46,262 nt of DNA from assembly GCA_002633005.1 (NCBI GenBank), contig NMRA01000146.1:211640-257901 (forward strand), in the 5' to 3' direction. Shown one piece after another: positions 1 through 13,525 of the stretch (its first letter is position 1; each line of letters begins with the position of its first letter). Below the pieces are notes generated by a model. That model was not told the DNA's origin. It saw only the letters and a list, made by a program, of their open reading frames with translations, and searched no databases. The DNA is from Phoronis australis. Lineage: Eukaryota > Phoronida > Phoronidae. Position numbers and translations under genes: made by a program.

Positions 1-3000
1 AAGACGCACAATTTGAAGAGTGAGCGCCTTTTGGGACAAGTCATGATAGACTTGGGCTCGGTCGATCTTACAAAAGAAGTCAGGATGTGGCGCGACCTTC
101 AGGCCAAAGACGAAAACGACGTAAGTCAGCAGGGATACGCCTTAACAGGTGTTCGTATTTTGAAAGAAGTGTTGTTGTTCCAATGAATTAAAGAGCTTGA
201 TTGCCTTATTGTCACCAAGGTTACATAATGCATGCGACGCAAAGTGGATCTGTGGTTTGGAAACGATCACACGTGTATCTAGTAAAACAATCAGCGTATC
301 GCATTTTTCTCATTAAATTTATAAGTTGCATGATGTCGAGGACGAAAATTTGATTTGCGGTTTTGAAGCGCTATGCGTGCCGTGACAGAAAAATTGAGTA
401 CGCGTTTACTTGCATGTGCCTTCGGTCTACGTTAACTTGTTATCCAGTTCCAATCTGAAACATTCTACAGTAGTTGCAGTGTCTTTTTATGCGAGACATT
501 TATTTGGCAGTTGTCTAACTCTTCTTTTGTACCTCCTTTCAGGTTCTCGGTAAATTAGATGTCACAGTTCGGTTTGAACCAAAAGAAGAGCGCCTTTGTG
601 TAACGGTTAATAACGCTAAACGATTACGTAATCATCCAGTTACTGGACCCCCAGGTAAATATGTATACGAGTGTATTTTTTCTCTGATATTAGACTTGCG
701 GTTCCGTAAGTGCAGGAACCTCCCGATAGCACAAGATCACGCCAGCATATTTTAAGTGAAGTACGTGATCATACCGACTTCTTTTGCGAGATTCTTGCAT
801 CTACGGGAGATTTTAAACCAAATTTTACTGTTCCTCGCTGCACCACAAAGTTATTAGTGACATTTTCATGACTTATTTTAAAGACATATTCGCTACTGGC
901 TTCCTTCCAAAAGTTCTTCACCGTACTATTTGTAGCAGACTTTTGGAATGTCGTCATTTCCACGACATGCTGTTGGCAGTTCTTGGTGAGCCACCTTGAG
1001 GTCAGACGTTCTCGCCACCTGGTGGATGATATAGAGGTATAGGAAATTATGACCATCCCCAGGGTTTTAATCCTTATGCCGTGGATTTCCGAAAATGCTA
1101 CCCGCAGTAGGCACGTTCGGAGCCCTGCCGAAAAAGGTTCCACAAGTTAATCCGTATATAAGGATCTTTAGGGATCAGTTGGCATAAACATGAATTTCTG
1201 AAGTTCTGGTTCTCCGAAGTACCTTTAAGATATCTCGAACGAAATTGTCACGTCCTCTCTTTTTGCAGCTAAGCTAAAGGGAACCTTAGGTGTCAATTCA
1301 TGCTTACCGACCTGTACGTTGCGGTTAACAATTCCTGTTGTTTAAAGAATCCACATACCAATCCCAAGGAGACCTCATTTCTGACACTCATGGCCCCCTT
1401 TCGAATATCGTCAGCAGTAGAAATTGACCGAGGGTATAGGTTCTGCATCCTCTGTAGGACGCCTGTTATAACACTACCGGATTCACAGTAGTCATACGAG
1501 TATCTGTTATCACCGGAGTGTTAGCTAAGTGACCAGTTCACAGACCTCGTTTGCCAATCAGTATGGTCTTCGAGCATTAAATCTGAGCATTTTTTTCGGT
1601 TACTGGTCTGAGAGATTAGAGGAGGACAAACCACAGTGGTCGACGAAAAAATGGCGTTTTTCACAAAAACGACAAGTGGACAGCTTCTTTCTCAGATGTA
1701 AGGCACAGGCGCTTGGGTTTATCGCAAATGACGTCACAATATATATATAAGAAAACATAAAGGTTGGACACTTAAACTTTGCAAAGCCGAGGCTCCCAAC
1801 TTCAACCGTCCAAAATCCAAATAAAATCTGCGTGCACCTCCCTCAGTCTGGTGTTGCATAAACCTTCGAAGCCTTATCTTTCCTAGATCCCATTAACTGT
1901 CTTCGTGAGTGGTGAATTGGCGATGGAATTTCCAAAACAATCTCAAAACTCTGAATTCAAGGACCTGAAATAGTAAACATGGCGGATTTCNNNNNNNNNN
2001 NNNNNNNNNNNNNNNNNNNNNNNNNNNNNNNNNNNNNNNNNNNNNNNNNNNNNNNNNNNNNNNNNNNNNNNNNNNNNNNNNNNNNNNNNNNNNNNNNNNN
2101 NNNNNNNNNNNNNNNNNNNNNNNNNNNNNNNNNNNNNNNNNNNNNNNNNNNNNNNNNNNNNNNNNNNNNNNNNNNNNNNNNNNNNNNNNNNNNNNNNNNN
2201 NNNNNNNNNNNNNNNNNNNNNNNNNNNNNNNNNNNNNNNNNNNNNNNNNNNNNNNNNNNNNNNNNNNNNNNNNNNNNNNNNNNNNNNNNNNNNNNNNNNN
2301 NNNNNNNNNNNNNNNNNNNNNNNNNNNNNNNNNNNNNNNNNNNNNNNNNNNNNNNNNNNNNNNNNNNNNNNNNNNNNNNNNNNNNNNNNNNNNNNNNNNN
2401 NNNNNNNNNNNNNNNNNNNNNNNNNNNNNNNNNNNNNNNNNNNNNNNNNNNNNNNNNNNNNNNNNNNNNNNNNNNNNNNNNNNNNNNNNNNNNNNNNNNN
2501 NNNNNNNNNNNNNNNNNNNNNNNNNNNNNNNNNNNNNNNNNNNNNNNNNNNNNNNNNNNNNNNNNNNNNNNNNNNNNNNNNNNNNNNNNNNNNNNNNNNN
2601 NNNNNNNNNNNNNNNNNNNNNNNNNNNNNNNNNNNNNNNNNNNNNNNNNNNCAATCTTTAATTATCTGTATTATCTTTCTTCTTACAGACGCCTACGTAA
2701 AAGTGACTGTCAGACAACCGGGTCGGTCACAGATGAAAAAGTCAACTATAATTCGTAAGAACGCCATTAATCCAGTTTTCGGAGAAATGTTCATTTTTCA
2801 AATCTCACCAAAGATTGAACATCTAAACTACGCCGCCGTCACAATGACAGTGTACGATCACACAAAACTTCGATCGGATGTCGCCATTGGCCAGGTTCGC
2901 TTAGGTCATAGGTCAACCGAGGAGTGCGAATTCGAGCACTGGAACCAAGTGCTTCAACATCCAGGACAAGACTACACGTGGGTCCACACGTTGATGGACC

Positions 3001-3026
3001 CTAAGGAAGACAAGCAGATGAAATAA
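1..3026 (+). CDS. Synaptotagmin-like tandem C2 protein, 3' exons (partial)
   Basis: Three exons are visible: 1-120, 543-654 and 2689-3026 (TAA stop at 3024-3026). Donors are GTAAGT at 121 and GTAAAT at 655; acceptors are TTTCAG before 543 and CTTACAG before 2689. Phases agree throughout. The first exon holds the end of a C2A domain (ERLLGQVMIDLG, then an MWRDL-type strand). The next two form a full C2B domain: LDVTVRFEPKEERLCVTV, DAYVKV, the basic strand KKSTIIRKNAINPVFGE, VYDHTKLRSDVAIG, and the C-terminal HW...P...W pattern. C2 domains of this family bind phospholipid or SNARE partners in vesicle traffic. Only about two of the usual five calcium-binding Asp are evident, so calcium binding is doubtful. 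The N-terminal part lies outside the window. The subfamily cannot be fixed, so no symbol is given. The last intron contains the assembly gap, but phase is kept across it. Confidence 0.88.
1991..2651. other. Assembly gap (run of N)
   Basis: There are 661 undetermined bases inside the last intron of the C2-domain gene. The flanking exons join in phase without it, so no coding sequence need be missing, but a small extra exon or a repeat could be hidden here. Confidence 0.99.
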
Positions 3027-3218
3027 GGTGACAGCGAACTATGGACTACAGATATTACACTCGTCAAGAACCCGTGGATACATCATCAAGTATGAAAACA
3101 ACACGACGCGCGAGAACAATGTAGGTACCGCTTAACCAGCGCGGTGAACTCTTGCGAGGACTTTGTGGCTCCGCACTTTACTACGCGGCAAGTAAACCGT
3201 GTCCTAAGGCGTGGACTG

Positions 3219-3282
3219 TGTTTTCAGGATCAGGGAGCTTGTTTTCCGGACCCGGAAGCCGTGTTTTTCGGACCTGGGAGCT
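3219..3282 (+). repeat. Degenerate 21-bp tandem repeat, three copies
   Basis: Three successive units of 21-22 bp follow the pattern TGTTTTC-GGA-C-GGGAGC-T. They lie in the probable 3' UTR of the C2-domain gene. A short overlapping open frame shows the same seven-residue period, which is a by-product of the repeat. Confidence 0.6.
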
Positions 3283-4001
3283 GTGTGTTAAGGTTATGTA
3301 GGACCCACAAGAAGTGTCCAAATTTGGCTATCTTTGTAACATCTTATCTCAGAAACTGTTGTCTGGGTTTTCAAATAACATGACTTATGTACTGAACTCC
3401 AACACGTTGTTAGGAATGGTTCATAATGTTACATTTTTACAAGCTGCACTTTAAGGATTTTCTAGAAAAAAGCGAAAGTTGCCAAAAACGAAAACGAAAT
3501 CATATTCCAGAAAACTGTAACAGAGTTTTTGAGAAACCATCTTGAATCTTTTACATCAAATAAAATTGGATCACGTTATTGATACCGTTGATTTGCTATC
3601 AATGTACTTTTCTTATTTTCCCAAGTGCCACTAAAAGGCATGGTCACGTGACCCTACAAATAACACTTGTTGTGGGTAATATGTATAGAATATATACTTA
3701 GTTAAAACATACACTGTACAGATACGCAGAATTTTCAATAAGGTCTCACGTAATCTTAAACGATTATTTTTTCTGAGTAGTATTTCCACCCTGAAGCCAC
3801 TTAGTGAAAAAATAAAACTCCTTGATTGTTCGCCAGTCTGGTCGAAAGATCACTGTGGCATGGAAATTGAGAAGCTGTTAACGAGTTGGCTTACAGCACC
3901 GTCCGCTCAACGTGCAAACTGCGATCAAGCTTCCGTCTTTAACGCTATTTCTTTATACATGTATTATACTGTGCGTCATCGTGCACTGGTGTCTATAAAT
4001 T

Positions 4002-4050
4002 ACAATGACACGAACTGTTACAGTGACACGATCTGTTACAATGACGTGGA
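4002..4050 (+). repeat. 18-bp tandem repeat, about 2.7 copies
   Basis: Units ACAATGACACGAACTGTT, ACAGTGACACGATCTGTT and a partial third (ACAATGACGTGGA) follow one another directly in the convergent 3' region. No function is suggested. Confidence 0.7.
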
Positions 4051-4326
4051 CAGAACTTGAAATCAGCGTTGATCAAGTAGCATTATACACAAGACGGTAC
4101 CAGTAAGGGCCGACTAACTTGCTGAATGCCTCCGTCGGGGACACCTTACTTCGTACGACCACTGTTGCTACCGGTGTGCAAGCGAAGATATTAATAAAAC
4201 CATTCCCTTATTTGAGATGCTTCTTGGGACGTTGAAGTTGATGGACGGTAAAATGACACAATAATAAAGATATTACAAATTTATAAATGCGTGAATGAAT
4301 TGTTTACTAACCGTGTATTATTGTTT

Positions 4327-7300
4327 TCAAAAATCTCGTCCACTTACGCTGAGACAGGTCAGCGAAGACTGTGTTGGTTGACAACTGTTTGTCACACTGG
4401 ATATCGAGGTTCCTGTTTGACTTGTAACCGTTGTATTCTCTGTTTCCGTTTTATTACTTTCTGCATCTGTATTCGAGCTGATGGGGGAGGGGGTAATGGT
4501 CCTGTCAACCAAATCCGATATTTGCTTTATTCCATCACTATTAACCTTGGATGACATTGCGCTTGGCGGATTCTCAGGAAGAAATTGACCGTGTGGAGAC
4601 GTGGTTGCAAACGACAAGTTGCCCGTGAAACTTGCCCTGGTGGCAAAGTTATGCGCTAGCATACTCCGCTTTCTGTATATCAACACAGTCACCACAAAAC
4701 CGACTCCAGTCAAGCACACTACTAATGCCACTAAGGGACCAACCAGATCAGTTAAACCGTCTCTTGGTGAACCAGCAGGGGTCCTTTCACGCGCACGGTG
4801 CACTGAAATTAAAAGTGCTTGATTGCTCAAATTGGGTAGAGTTCAAGTTAACACAAGGACCTCGCTGGAAAAGCAAAACTTCGCGAGACTACTCGATCTA
4901 TTGCAGTGCATTTCAATGAGAACACCGACCATGACGGAAAACAATGACAGGTTAATGCAAACAATTGCGTGGAATGTGAAGATTACAAAGCTTCTTCTGT
5001 AACTGATCGCCAACATAAAACATCACTTAGCTGGGTTATTAGATTCATAAAGTACCCGGTACCATCGACAATACCTTAGTTATTCAACCTCACTTCAACA
5101 TCACGTGACTAGGTCAGTCACATACTGTAAAATTGACATACTTTAACTCAGATTTCATGTACATTTCACACGGACGAGCTTAAGAAGACCTTTGCATCAC
5201 GGAGTTCAGGTACACAAGGAGTGTTTATGCGTTAGTTTAGTCGATAGCCTCAATGAGCGAAACGTAACCGCTCACCAATTAGGCTTCTAAGCAGATCAAA
5301 TATGATGGACTCTACCCCGACGTTCGCCGGTGAGAGTTTGGCAGAAATCAGGAGACCGCTACGTAGAAGGTTCTTGCGAGAAAAGATCTCAAGAGACCTC
5401 GAAAATCATGTGTGTCAAGGCTCGTGTTTCGCGAGTATGCCGTAGAGCTTACTATAGTCTATTGTAGTGAAATGGCGGCCACTGAATTGGTTGGTGAGGT
5501 AGAAACGTTCCTCACCATGAGCAAAACAATTTCGCCACAACTGCAAGCTAAATATATGTTTCGCGATATACGCTTTGCTGCCCTGGTTAACGTCGAGGGT
5601 TTGTTGACTCATGATACAGTTTTCCTGATTTTTTACCTCTGGAGCTCTGGAAGATGAGGTCCCTGGTCGCACATTTCTTGTTCACCGGGGTACATATGGC
5701 GAACATCAACGGATTTAAGACACGTCGGAAAGTGTGTATTGTACTGGTCATGACATAAAAGGCTTTAAAATTACTAGGTGACGACTAGGCGAATAAAGAA
5801 AAACTTTGCTTTGCATTGGAGATTGATCGGAGGATGTGATTCAAGTTGCTAACCTTGAAGCTAATTAACAATGGCTTAAGCAATGTCGTCCCAAAACACC
5901 ACGGTTATGCAAACTGCTTTTCATGTGCTAAACGTGTCAGCAACTTTCGAGTTTACCTAATAATGATTATCGCCTCACTTTTTATATTTTTCCGCCGACT
6001 TTCGCCTCTGAGGTATGGTCTATAACTAAGAGCATTGTCTTCGTCGATAAGACCGTCGTTATCATCATCTTCCATGTTTTTTATTTCTTCGTCACTGCGC
6101 ATGTCACAGTCGTTATCGATCCCATCACCGTCGGTCTGTCGCGACATTTTGCAGTCAGTAGTCTTGGCTAAATGCATTCCACCAAACATACCATAGGTGT
6201 TGCCCCTGTCGTTGGAACCGTACAACAACACACCAAACTTGGCATTTGATGTCACATGATAAATGTCGTGTGCACCACTATTGACTGCCTCGGAGACGAT
6301 CGTCCATTGCGATCCATTATTCTTTTTGGGAGTGCTTGTGAATCTGTTGTTGATGAGTAATGCAACACAATAAACTACAATCAAGGAAAACACTCAGCAG
6401 GACTTACACCTTACTCAAGTCATCGAAGTTAGTTATTTAATCTTAAACTACATGTATATTCCTCTATAACGCAAAACGGCCTCTGTCCACATAAACAATT
6501 TCGATTGATGGACTGTTAAAACAAAAAAAAATAAACGACTAAAATATTTCCATGTATGTCAAGAAAATAAACATTCACTCACGGCTCATTATCCAGTCGA
6601 ATACCAGCGATGTCCTTAGGTAGCGCAATCACGGTGACACGACTGGTTAACTTCCATTCTTTCTCCTGTGGAACGACAAGAAGATAATCGGCTCGGAACT
6701 GCTCTATGGGTGGAACGAACACACTTACAGGTAGTAGGAGATCGGTGACGTATTGTACAAGAACGGCGTGCAGGCGCCTACCACTGTTTACAACGATTTG
6801 GTTAGACTCGTTAGCCTGGCGATTAATTCGAAAATTGTGTGCATGGCTTTGGATAAGATGGCGGCTTGTGCTATCGTCTTGATGTCTGATCGTTAGATAC
6901 GTGCCAGATTCAGCGACGACAAGGACATCCGTGAAATTAATTTCCTTCGCCGGAAAAAGAGGCACAACGGTTGTTCTACCCCATCGACTGATAGGGGGTA
7001 TCTGTTCAACGACTCGCGCTCGTTTCCACAGAGATGATCTTGTTAATGCCGCGGTCAAAACGATGCCAAAAGGTTCCGAAGAGCGCAAGCAGTTTATAGT
7101 TTGATCGCCATTAGTCTGAAAGGAGGAAGTCTGAAAAGAAATGAGAATTCAACCCCTGAGACTGGATTAAATTACCATCTCGAAATTCTCGAAAATGCAT
7201 TATTTGATAGTATTAGTAAATATACTCTATGCTTGAAGCGGCAAAGTGGTCAATGCTGCGGTGAGAACAGAGAGTGCCTCGGGATGGGTTCTTGAGTATC

Positions 7301-10300
7301 ATTGATTCTAAATTTAAGTCTGACGCTATGTTGGCACCGACTCAGTAGAAGGGCCATAAAATGTTCGCGAGTGTGTGCCTTAAGGGAGAATGCCACCCCA
7401 TTTAATTAGTCTTTTTGCCGTCTTAATCGGTCTCTATCCCCATTGCTTCGCATACCTTGCCAAGAGGTGTCGCGTTAAGCTGTGAGGAAGGTGAGAAACG
7501 ACGCTAGCGACGTCAGAGTGAATGCCGCTATGTTGCGGTGCATCGTTCCCGCTTGTCCGAACTAAGCAGCTGCGAGGAAAGTGGGTATATCGTTTTTTAC
7601 TTCCTCAAGAATCCGGAATGCTTAGGAAGTGGCTCATGGTAGTGACGAATGAAATGTACGCTGTAAATAGCACGTATGAGGCAGTGAAACATCTCCGTGT
7701 CTGTGGCCTGCAGACGTCGACAGTGCCTGACGAATGCCGGCTTACCGGCCAAATAACTCCATACGTTCCGTTGTCTCAGCTTGTTCACGGCGATGGGCCT
7801 GATCGGGCTCCGAGCCACTGGCCAGGATAACAAGCGTTTTGTGTTTAGAACTCAAAAAATCACAAGTCTAAACAACACAGACCTAGGTCCTCCTGTCTGT
7901 ATCTCACCGAAAATGCTTCGAAATTATCTCCTAACAGACTCCAAACTCCTGCCACGGACCTTATTGGCCTGCCGAACTTTGTAGGCTACAGCGTGTCCAT
8001 ATACCAATAAATCCGTGAGAGAGAAATAAAACAACACGTTTTTTTATAAGAGCTCGGTGTATTTTTAAGGGTTTTACATCGAAGTTTGATGATTTATTGG
8101 TGTTAAACGATGACTTCAAGCGATAAGCTGACACCAGTAACCCGTGTTGTGAACTGCTGAACAGACTGCGTGTGAAACCGATGACGTCAATGGATAATTT
8201 CAACACCTCCGTCTGCTGTCAGGTGTCAGGTAACGCAACCGTACGTGTCGTTATGGGGTAGAACAACTCGAACTAAATTGATACAAATTAGGTTGTTTTT
8301 TGGGTGGCATGCTCCTTTAAGGCAAATACTTTATTCTTGTTAATTACACCGTGTATGTAGCCAGTGGCGATTTCTCGGTCTAAAATTATCACGTTTTATT
8401 GACCTCGATGAAAGTCAGGAATTCGTACAATAAGTACCTACTCGGTATTACTCTTGATTGAAATCGCTCATTTAATGCTCACTGCAGAGCGATAAATTAG
8501 TCCCTAAGCTAAAGGCGCTTTCCCATTAGGGGCCCAAAGCTTTGCCGAAGCTTCGCTTACCTTTCCGACTAGACAACAATATAGAAGTTATCGCTAAGAT
8601 ACCAGACGAAGCAGTTCATTTGTACTCTCAAACGAATATTGGGTATTGAGTTCGAGGCTAACTGAAAATTGTTCTACCATTTACGAGTGTTTATGAAAAT
8701 GGTCAGTGCCATTCTTCATCAGATATGCTCTCTTTAATTTATTTACGCGCGTCTATTGAGAGCACGACGGCTACGCTACAGTAACAAAGAACACGTTTTA
8801 AGAGTCTCGTGTGATCGTATATCGTTGCTGCGACCTCAATCGACAACTTCTACGAAGCTTTGCTGAAGTTTCGGTGACTACCGAAGCTTCGTTTTTAAAT
8901 CCCGTTATTTTTAGTTAAGTTTCGCTTACAGATTAAATTTCGGAGTTAACCTTTCCCACTTACTAAAACTTCGGTAAAATTGAAGTTTGGCCTCTAATGG
9001 GAAAGCGACTTAACATCGGAAAGGTGTTAAATTCAATTACATTTATTGGAAGAAATTGTGTTTAGTGCATTCGCCAATCCTCGTTTTGATTACGGAGATA
9101 CATGTACACATACCACCTGGGGCGGGTGTTCTATATTCCCAACGTGAAAATGAAACGAGTTAGGTATCTGGATGCAAGCAGTTCAATAGAGTGATACTTA
9201 TTTAGTTTCGTTCTAAAACAACTACATGTACGTAAATGCTTGTAGTAGCAACTGTCTGTAACAATTTTCACCACTAACCTTATTATAATTGATTTGTACA
9301 TGCGACTCTTAGGTAATTCTTCGGAAATATCGACTCCAATATGGGTTTTCATAGCAAAACGCTTTTCACGACCTGTTCATTGTTCAAAAAGCACATTTTC
9401 TAGATTCCAGAGATTGACGTTGAGTTAATCTCTAAGTTTCAGGGAGAAGCACAGATTGTTCAATAGTAAAGAATAAAATCATGAAAGGCATTACATTTGA
9501 GCTTTTTATGTGTAAACGAGAAGTGATGCGCACGCGTCCCGAGGATCATGAAACCGGGAGGTTCAGTGGTACCTTCAAGTTGTAATTGGACTATGCTTCT
9601 CTACTTCAACCGGGAAAATCGATGTCGCCGTCCGCCTAGGATATCACGAACGTTTATTTAAATTCCTATTGTGTTTTGTTTTTGAAATTGAATTCCTCTT
9701 AAAAAGTTAGTGTAGAATCCTTCTTCATTTCGCCGAAATATACGATAAAAATGGCCAAAACCCTGCGATGGGTTTGTATTTGTTGACAACAGTTTTGAGT
9801 CAATTCGTGTTTACACTATTGTATTCATTCAGTGTTGTAGATAATTGGCGTTTGCGTCGTGACATACATCGGACAAAACTAAGATTGAGCGTGGCGATTA
9901 ACTAAAGAAAGATTGAAAACCGGTATCGCCTGGAACGGGACTAAACGGGACTAAGTGGTAAGGATAGAAATTGATATCAGCCATGACGTCACCTTGTAAG
10001 TGTCGGGACGATTCGTGTGTTTCGTGAGCTTCGGGTGTTTGACGCACGTAACATTTTCTCTACACAACATGCCTGAGGTCACTTGCGCTGTTTACCGGTA
10101 TCAACAGCCTACAGAACATGCAGCACGTACGGCCAATGCAACATCTGATATCCTGGCTTTCATATGAGTTTTCACCTAAATTATCTTATAAGCAGATATT
10201 CTTACGGAGTTAATGGTGCCTGTGTCATGCGAGATGTTTACGCTCGTGTCCGTCAGTGCTAAAAGAACGATTACAGATGGCGCAGCGGTAGCGACACAGT

Positions 10301-10995
10301 ACGCTTTGTCCCATGCCTTTCGTGGGATCACTGTAAAACTTTCGAGGCCACCATTTGATGAGCTGAAATAGAGGACGCATCTGTCGTTGAGGACAAGCAT
10401 TGCAAATTGTCTGCATTGGATACATGTACAAGTCAAATCACCCCGCCAAGGGTGTTCGGCACCTCAAGAAGCTGTTTATCCGTCTAGTAATTCGAGCCGA
10501 GTTAGTTTGTAAAACATTCTTTTCGAAGCCTCACGGACGAAGCACATGTATCCAGAATCATCTAAGCTTGGTTACAAGTGTGTATACTTTAGGCAAAAAT
10601 GAAAAGAGACTTAAGACTTAAGACAGAAACAGCTTATTACTTAAAATGAATGATTCTTATTAAAATGAATTTTTATAATTTTTTTCTAATTGTCCCAGTA
10701 ACTAGCACTTATGTGCGTATTCTTAGAGGCTTTGCACTTTTGCTCAAGTGAGGTTTAATTATTTTCCAGAAATAGTTATGCGGAGCGTAAGACCAAAATT
10801 TTGACTTATGTCGTAAGTCAAAATTTCATGAAACAGATCCGAGCTCAAAAAGTGTGGTTTAGTGAACTTGGCATACACTGTATATATATCTTGGTAGAAG
10901 GCGGATTTTTTAAATACCAGCTTCCAATTCAAAAAATAAAACATACCCAAGAAATTTTTTGTAGCCATTAATTGTCACTGTTGTTGTCATTATTA

Positions 10996-11032
<37 letters not shown>

Positions 11033-11691
11033 TATTATCACTCAAGCGTGTAAGTTTCTGCAATTATTGTGTCAACAAAAATTCAAGCTCCACGATAATT
11101 AATGCGATGAGTTAACATTTCATTGACCGAATAGGCTGCATTAATTTACAAACACTCTACTGCATGTCTTGTAAACATTGTTGGGCAAATAAATAAAAAA
11201 AGAAATTCATTCAATATGACGGCATATGGCATATGGCTTAACAGCTTCGATTCTGTGGAATTTTCAAATGTCCTTGAATTGTTTACCTGCATAAGGCCAC
11301 CAACACGATCCCATGTTCAGCTTTTACCTGGACCACACGTTGGTTAAAAACGACACCATCCACTGTCGCAGTAGTGACGTTCCCTCTGGAGACAATAACA
11401 TGCTGTACGGAGAAGTGCGTTGCTTCGCTTTCACTACAAATGACGTCACGTTTACCACATGCTGTGCACGTAATCTTTGCACACCAAGGTTTGTAAGGGG
11501 ATAGCAGTGTTATTCCTAACAGTTGCTTAATGTATTAATCCGCGCTCCGACAGTAAAACTAACCGTTGATTTAGACCACCAAGTTTCCCATTCTCATTTA
11601 AGGCACGTTGAATCCTCGAAAAATGACCAAATTAGAGAAATTTAATAACATCATATCTCAGACATCGCTTATGGGATCCATATGAAACTTT

Positions 11692-11729
<38 letters not shown>

Positions 11730-13468
11730 TGCATATATAGATTATTACATGGTGAAGTCGTTATCGCCCGTTAACTAGAGCCCGAGTGGATTTTGGAGAA
11801 TTATCGCCCGAGGGTGATAATTCTACAAAATCCACGAAGGCTCTAGATGAGGGGGATAACGACTGAGAACATGTAATAATCTATTTACACCACATACTGA
11901 ACGAGAAATATTGCAATGAATCGATCTACCTTTCGCGACTCGCCTCGGCTTTGTAACTACTTTGTATGTCAGAGGCACGGGGTCGGAGGTCGTGACCTTT
12001 TAAGAAAAGCCGGGCTATTTTTGTCAAATAATGCTTTTACTCAAAACCAATTGAAAATTTAAACAAAATAGAAATAAAGTGAGTCTATAAATTAAGGTTT
12101 AGCAACTATTATACCTTACTACACATACATGTATTATCACGCTAAGCTGCGACCGGGAAAATATCGTCTGATAAAGTAGGTTGCCACTAGTAACTGAGTA
12201 TAAAGCTCAAGTCAAAGGATCCCGACGGCACGATACCCGCATTCAAATTGGAGATCGGTGATTTACAAGTTACAGAACACGAGAGAAAAATTTCACTGAA
12301 TTTAAGATATCGTTTTTATGGAAATTATGAGTCTTATTTTTCATAGCAATTGTTGCGCGTGCTCATTTAAGTATTCTATTTTCACGTTCAATGACGTCCG
12401 CCGCTGAGTGTAGAAAGCATTTTCATCAAGAATTTATTAGAAGAAACGTAACCCTGCATTCAGTATGATACCTAATCCGTAACACTACGAACGCCGCAAT
12501 TTGGTCACGTTTACTTTTCATGTTTCGAACCTAGTTTTCCGGAAAAATTTATATCCTTTCGCCAGACAACTCTTTGGTGCATTGACTTGTTCTTTAACTG
12601 TGTTTTTCTACGTCTCTGTGGTTAATTATTGACACATTTTTTAAGAATTAATATTCAGATTGGACTCCAAAGACCGGCCATTTAACTCACGCAATGTAAA
12701 TTTCCGCTTTGTTTATCGCAGTGAGCCTCGCTTTGGATTTTAATGTCCGCCGCGTGAATTGGGTCTATTCGACGCTAATATTGTGGTATAATATGGTTTA
12801 CGCATTGTTCTCCAAAACGTTACCAGGAATTGTTTTTAAAACTTTCAACTTTTGTATGACTGGTTATCAAAAATATGACTTGTATGATTTTTATAAAAAA
12901 TCAAAAGAGACATGTACATAAAGCGAAAACGAATTGAAAATAGCATCAGTGGATATTTCAGATTTCACACTTATATCAAACAAAATTTGATTCTGTTATT
13001 ACCGTTGTTTTTCTAAGGATTTACCTTTCGTTTTTCCAAAAGACGGGTTCTCGCGACCCAGTTAATAGTAAATTAGGATAAAGTCAAAAATCAAATCCTA
13101 CATTCTGAAAATAAATACATTCATTGTAGTAAGTTGATTAGGTCCTACCTATCTTTAAGGAATAATTTCTGAACTTTAGGAGAACTCGCAGATGGCCAGT
13201 GCCGGATACAAATCTACACACTCAGCTTCGCTTCAAGTGAAAACTTCTTGTCAAATCTTGCTAACCCCAGACAACACCATTAATTTGATCAAAAAGCAAG
13301 TCGAGGGCAGTTTTACACTGGCAATTGTCTAAGTTGAAAGTTAGGTTAGATGTAGATTTAATATGTTATTTGCGAGAAGCGGTACTGCATAAAAACTGTG
13401 TTCATTATTCTCGTGTATAGGATAAACACCGTCTTCGAACAGACTGAAAGGATTCGAGTGCGAGTTTT

Positions 13469-13525
<57 letters not shown>

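Larger units (their letters stand above)
3027..4326. other. Convergent 3' region between C2 gene and IgGFc-like gene
   Basis: This interval lies between two stop codons on opposite strands and should hold both 3' untranslated regions. Plus-strand AATAAA signals occur at 3559-3564 and 3811-3816; either could end the C2-gene transcript. No canonical AATAAA was found for the minus-strand gene; only variants (for example AGTAAA and TATAAA complements near 4275-4305) are present. No coding region is supported here. Confidence 0.6.

Noticed and set aside
769-1143. 124-codon open frame on the minus strand opposite the C2 gene's large intron.
   Set aside because: No domain or splice context was seen; the length is within chance and composition is not protein-like.
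1893-2758. Long open frames on both strands across the N run.
   Set aside because: They are artefacts of reading Ns as open codons; only the exon from 2689 is supported.
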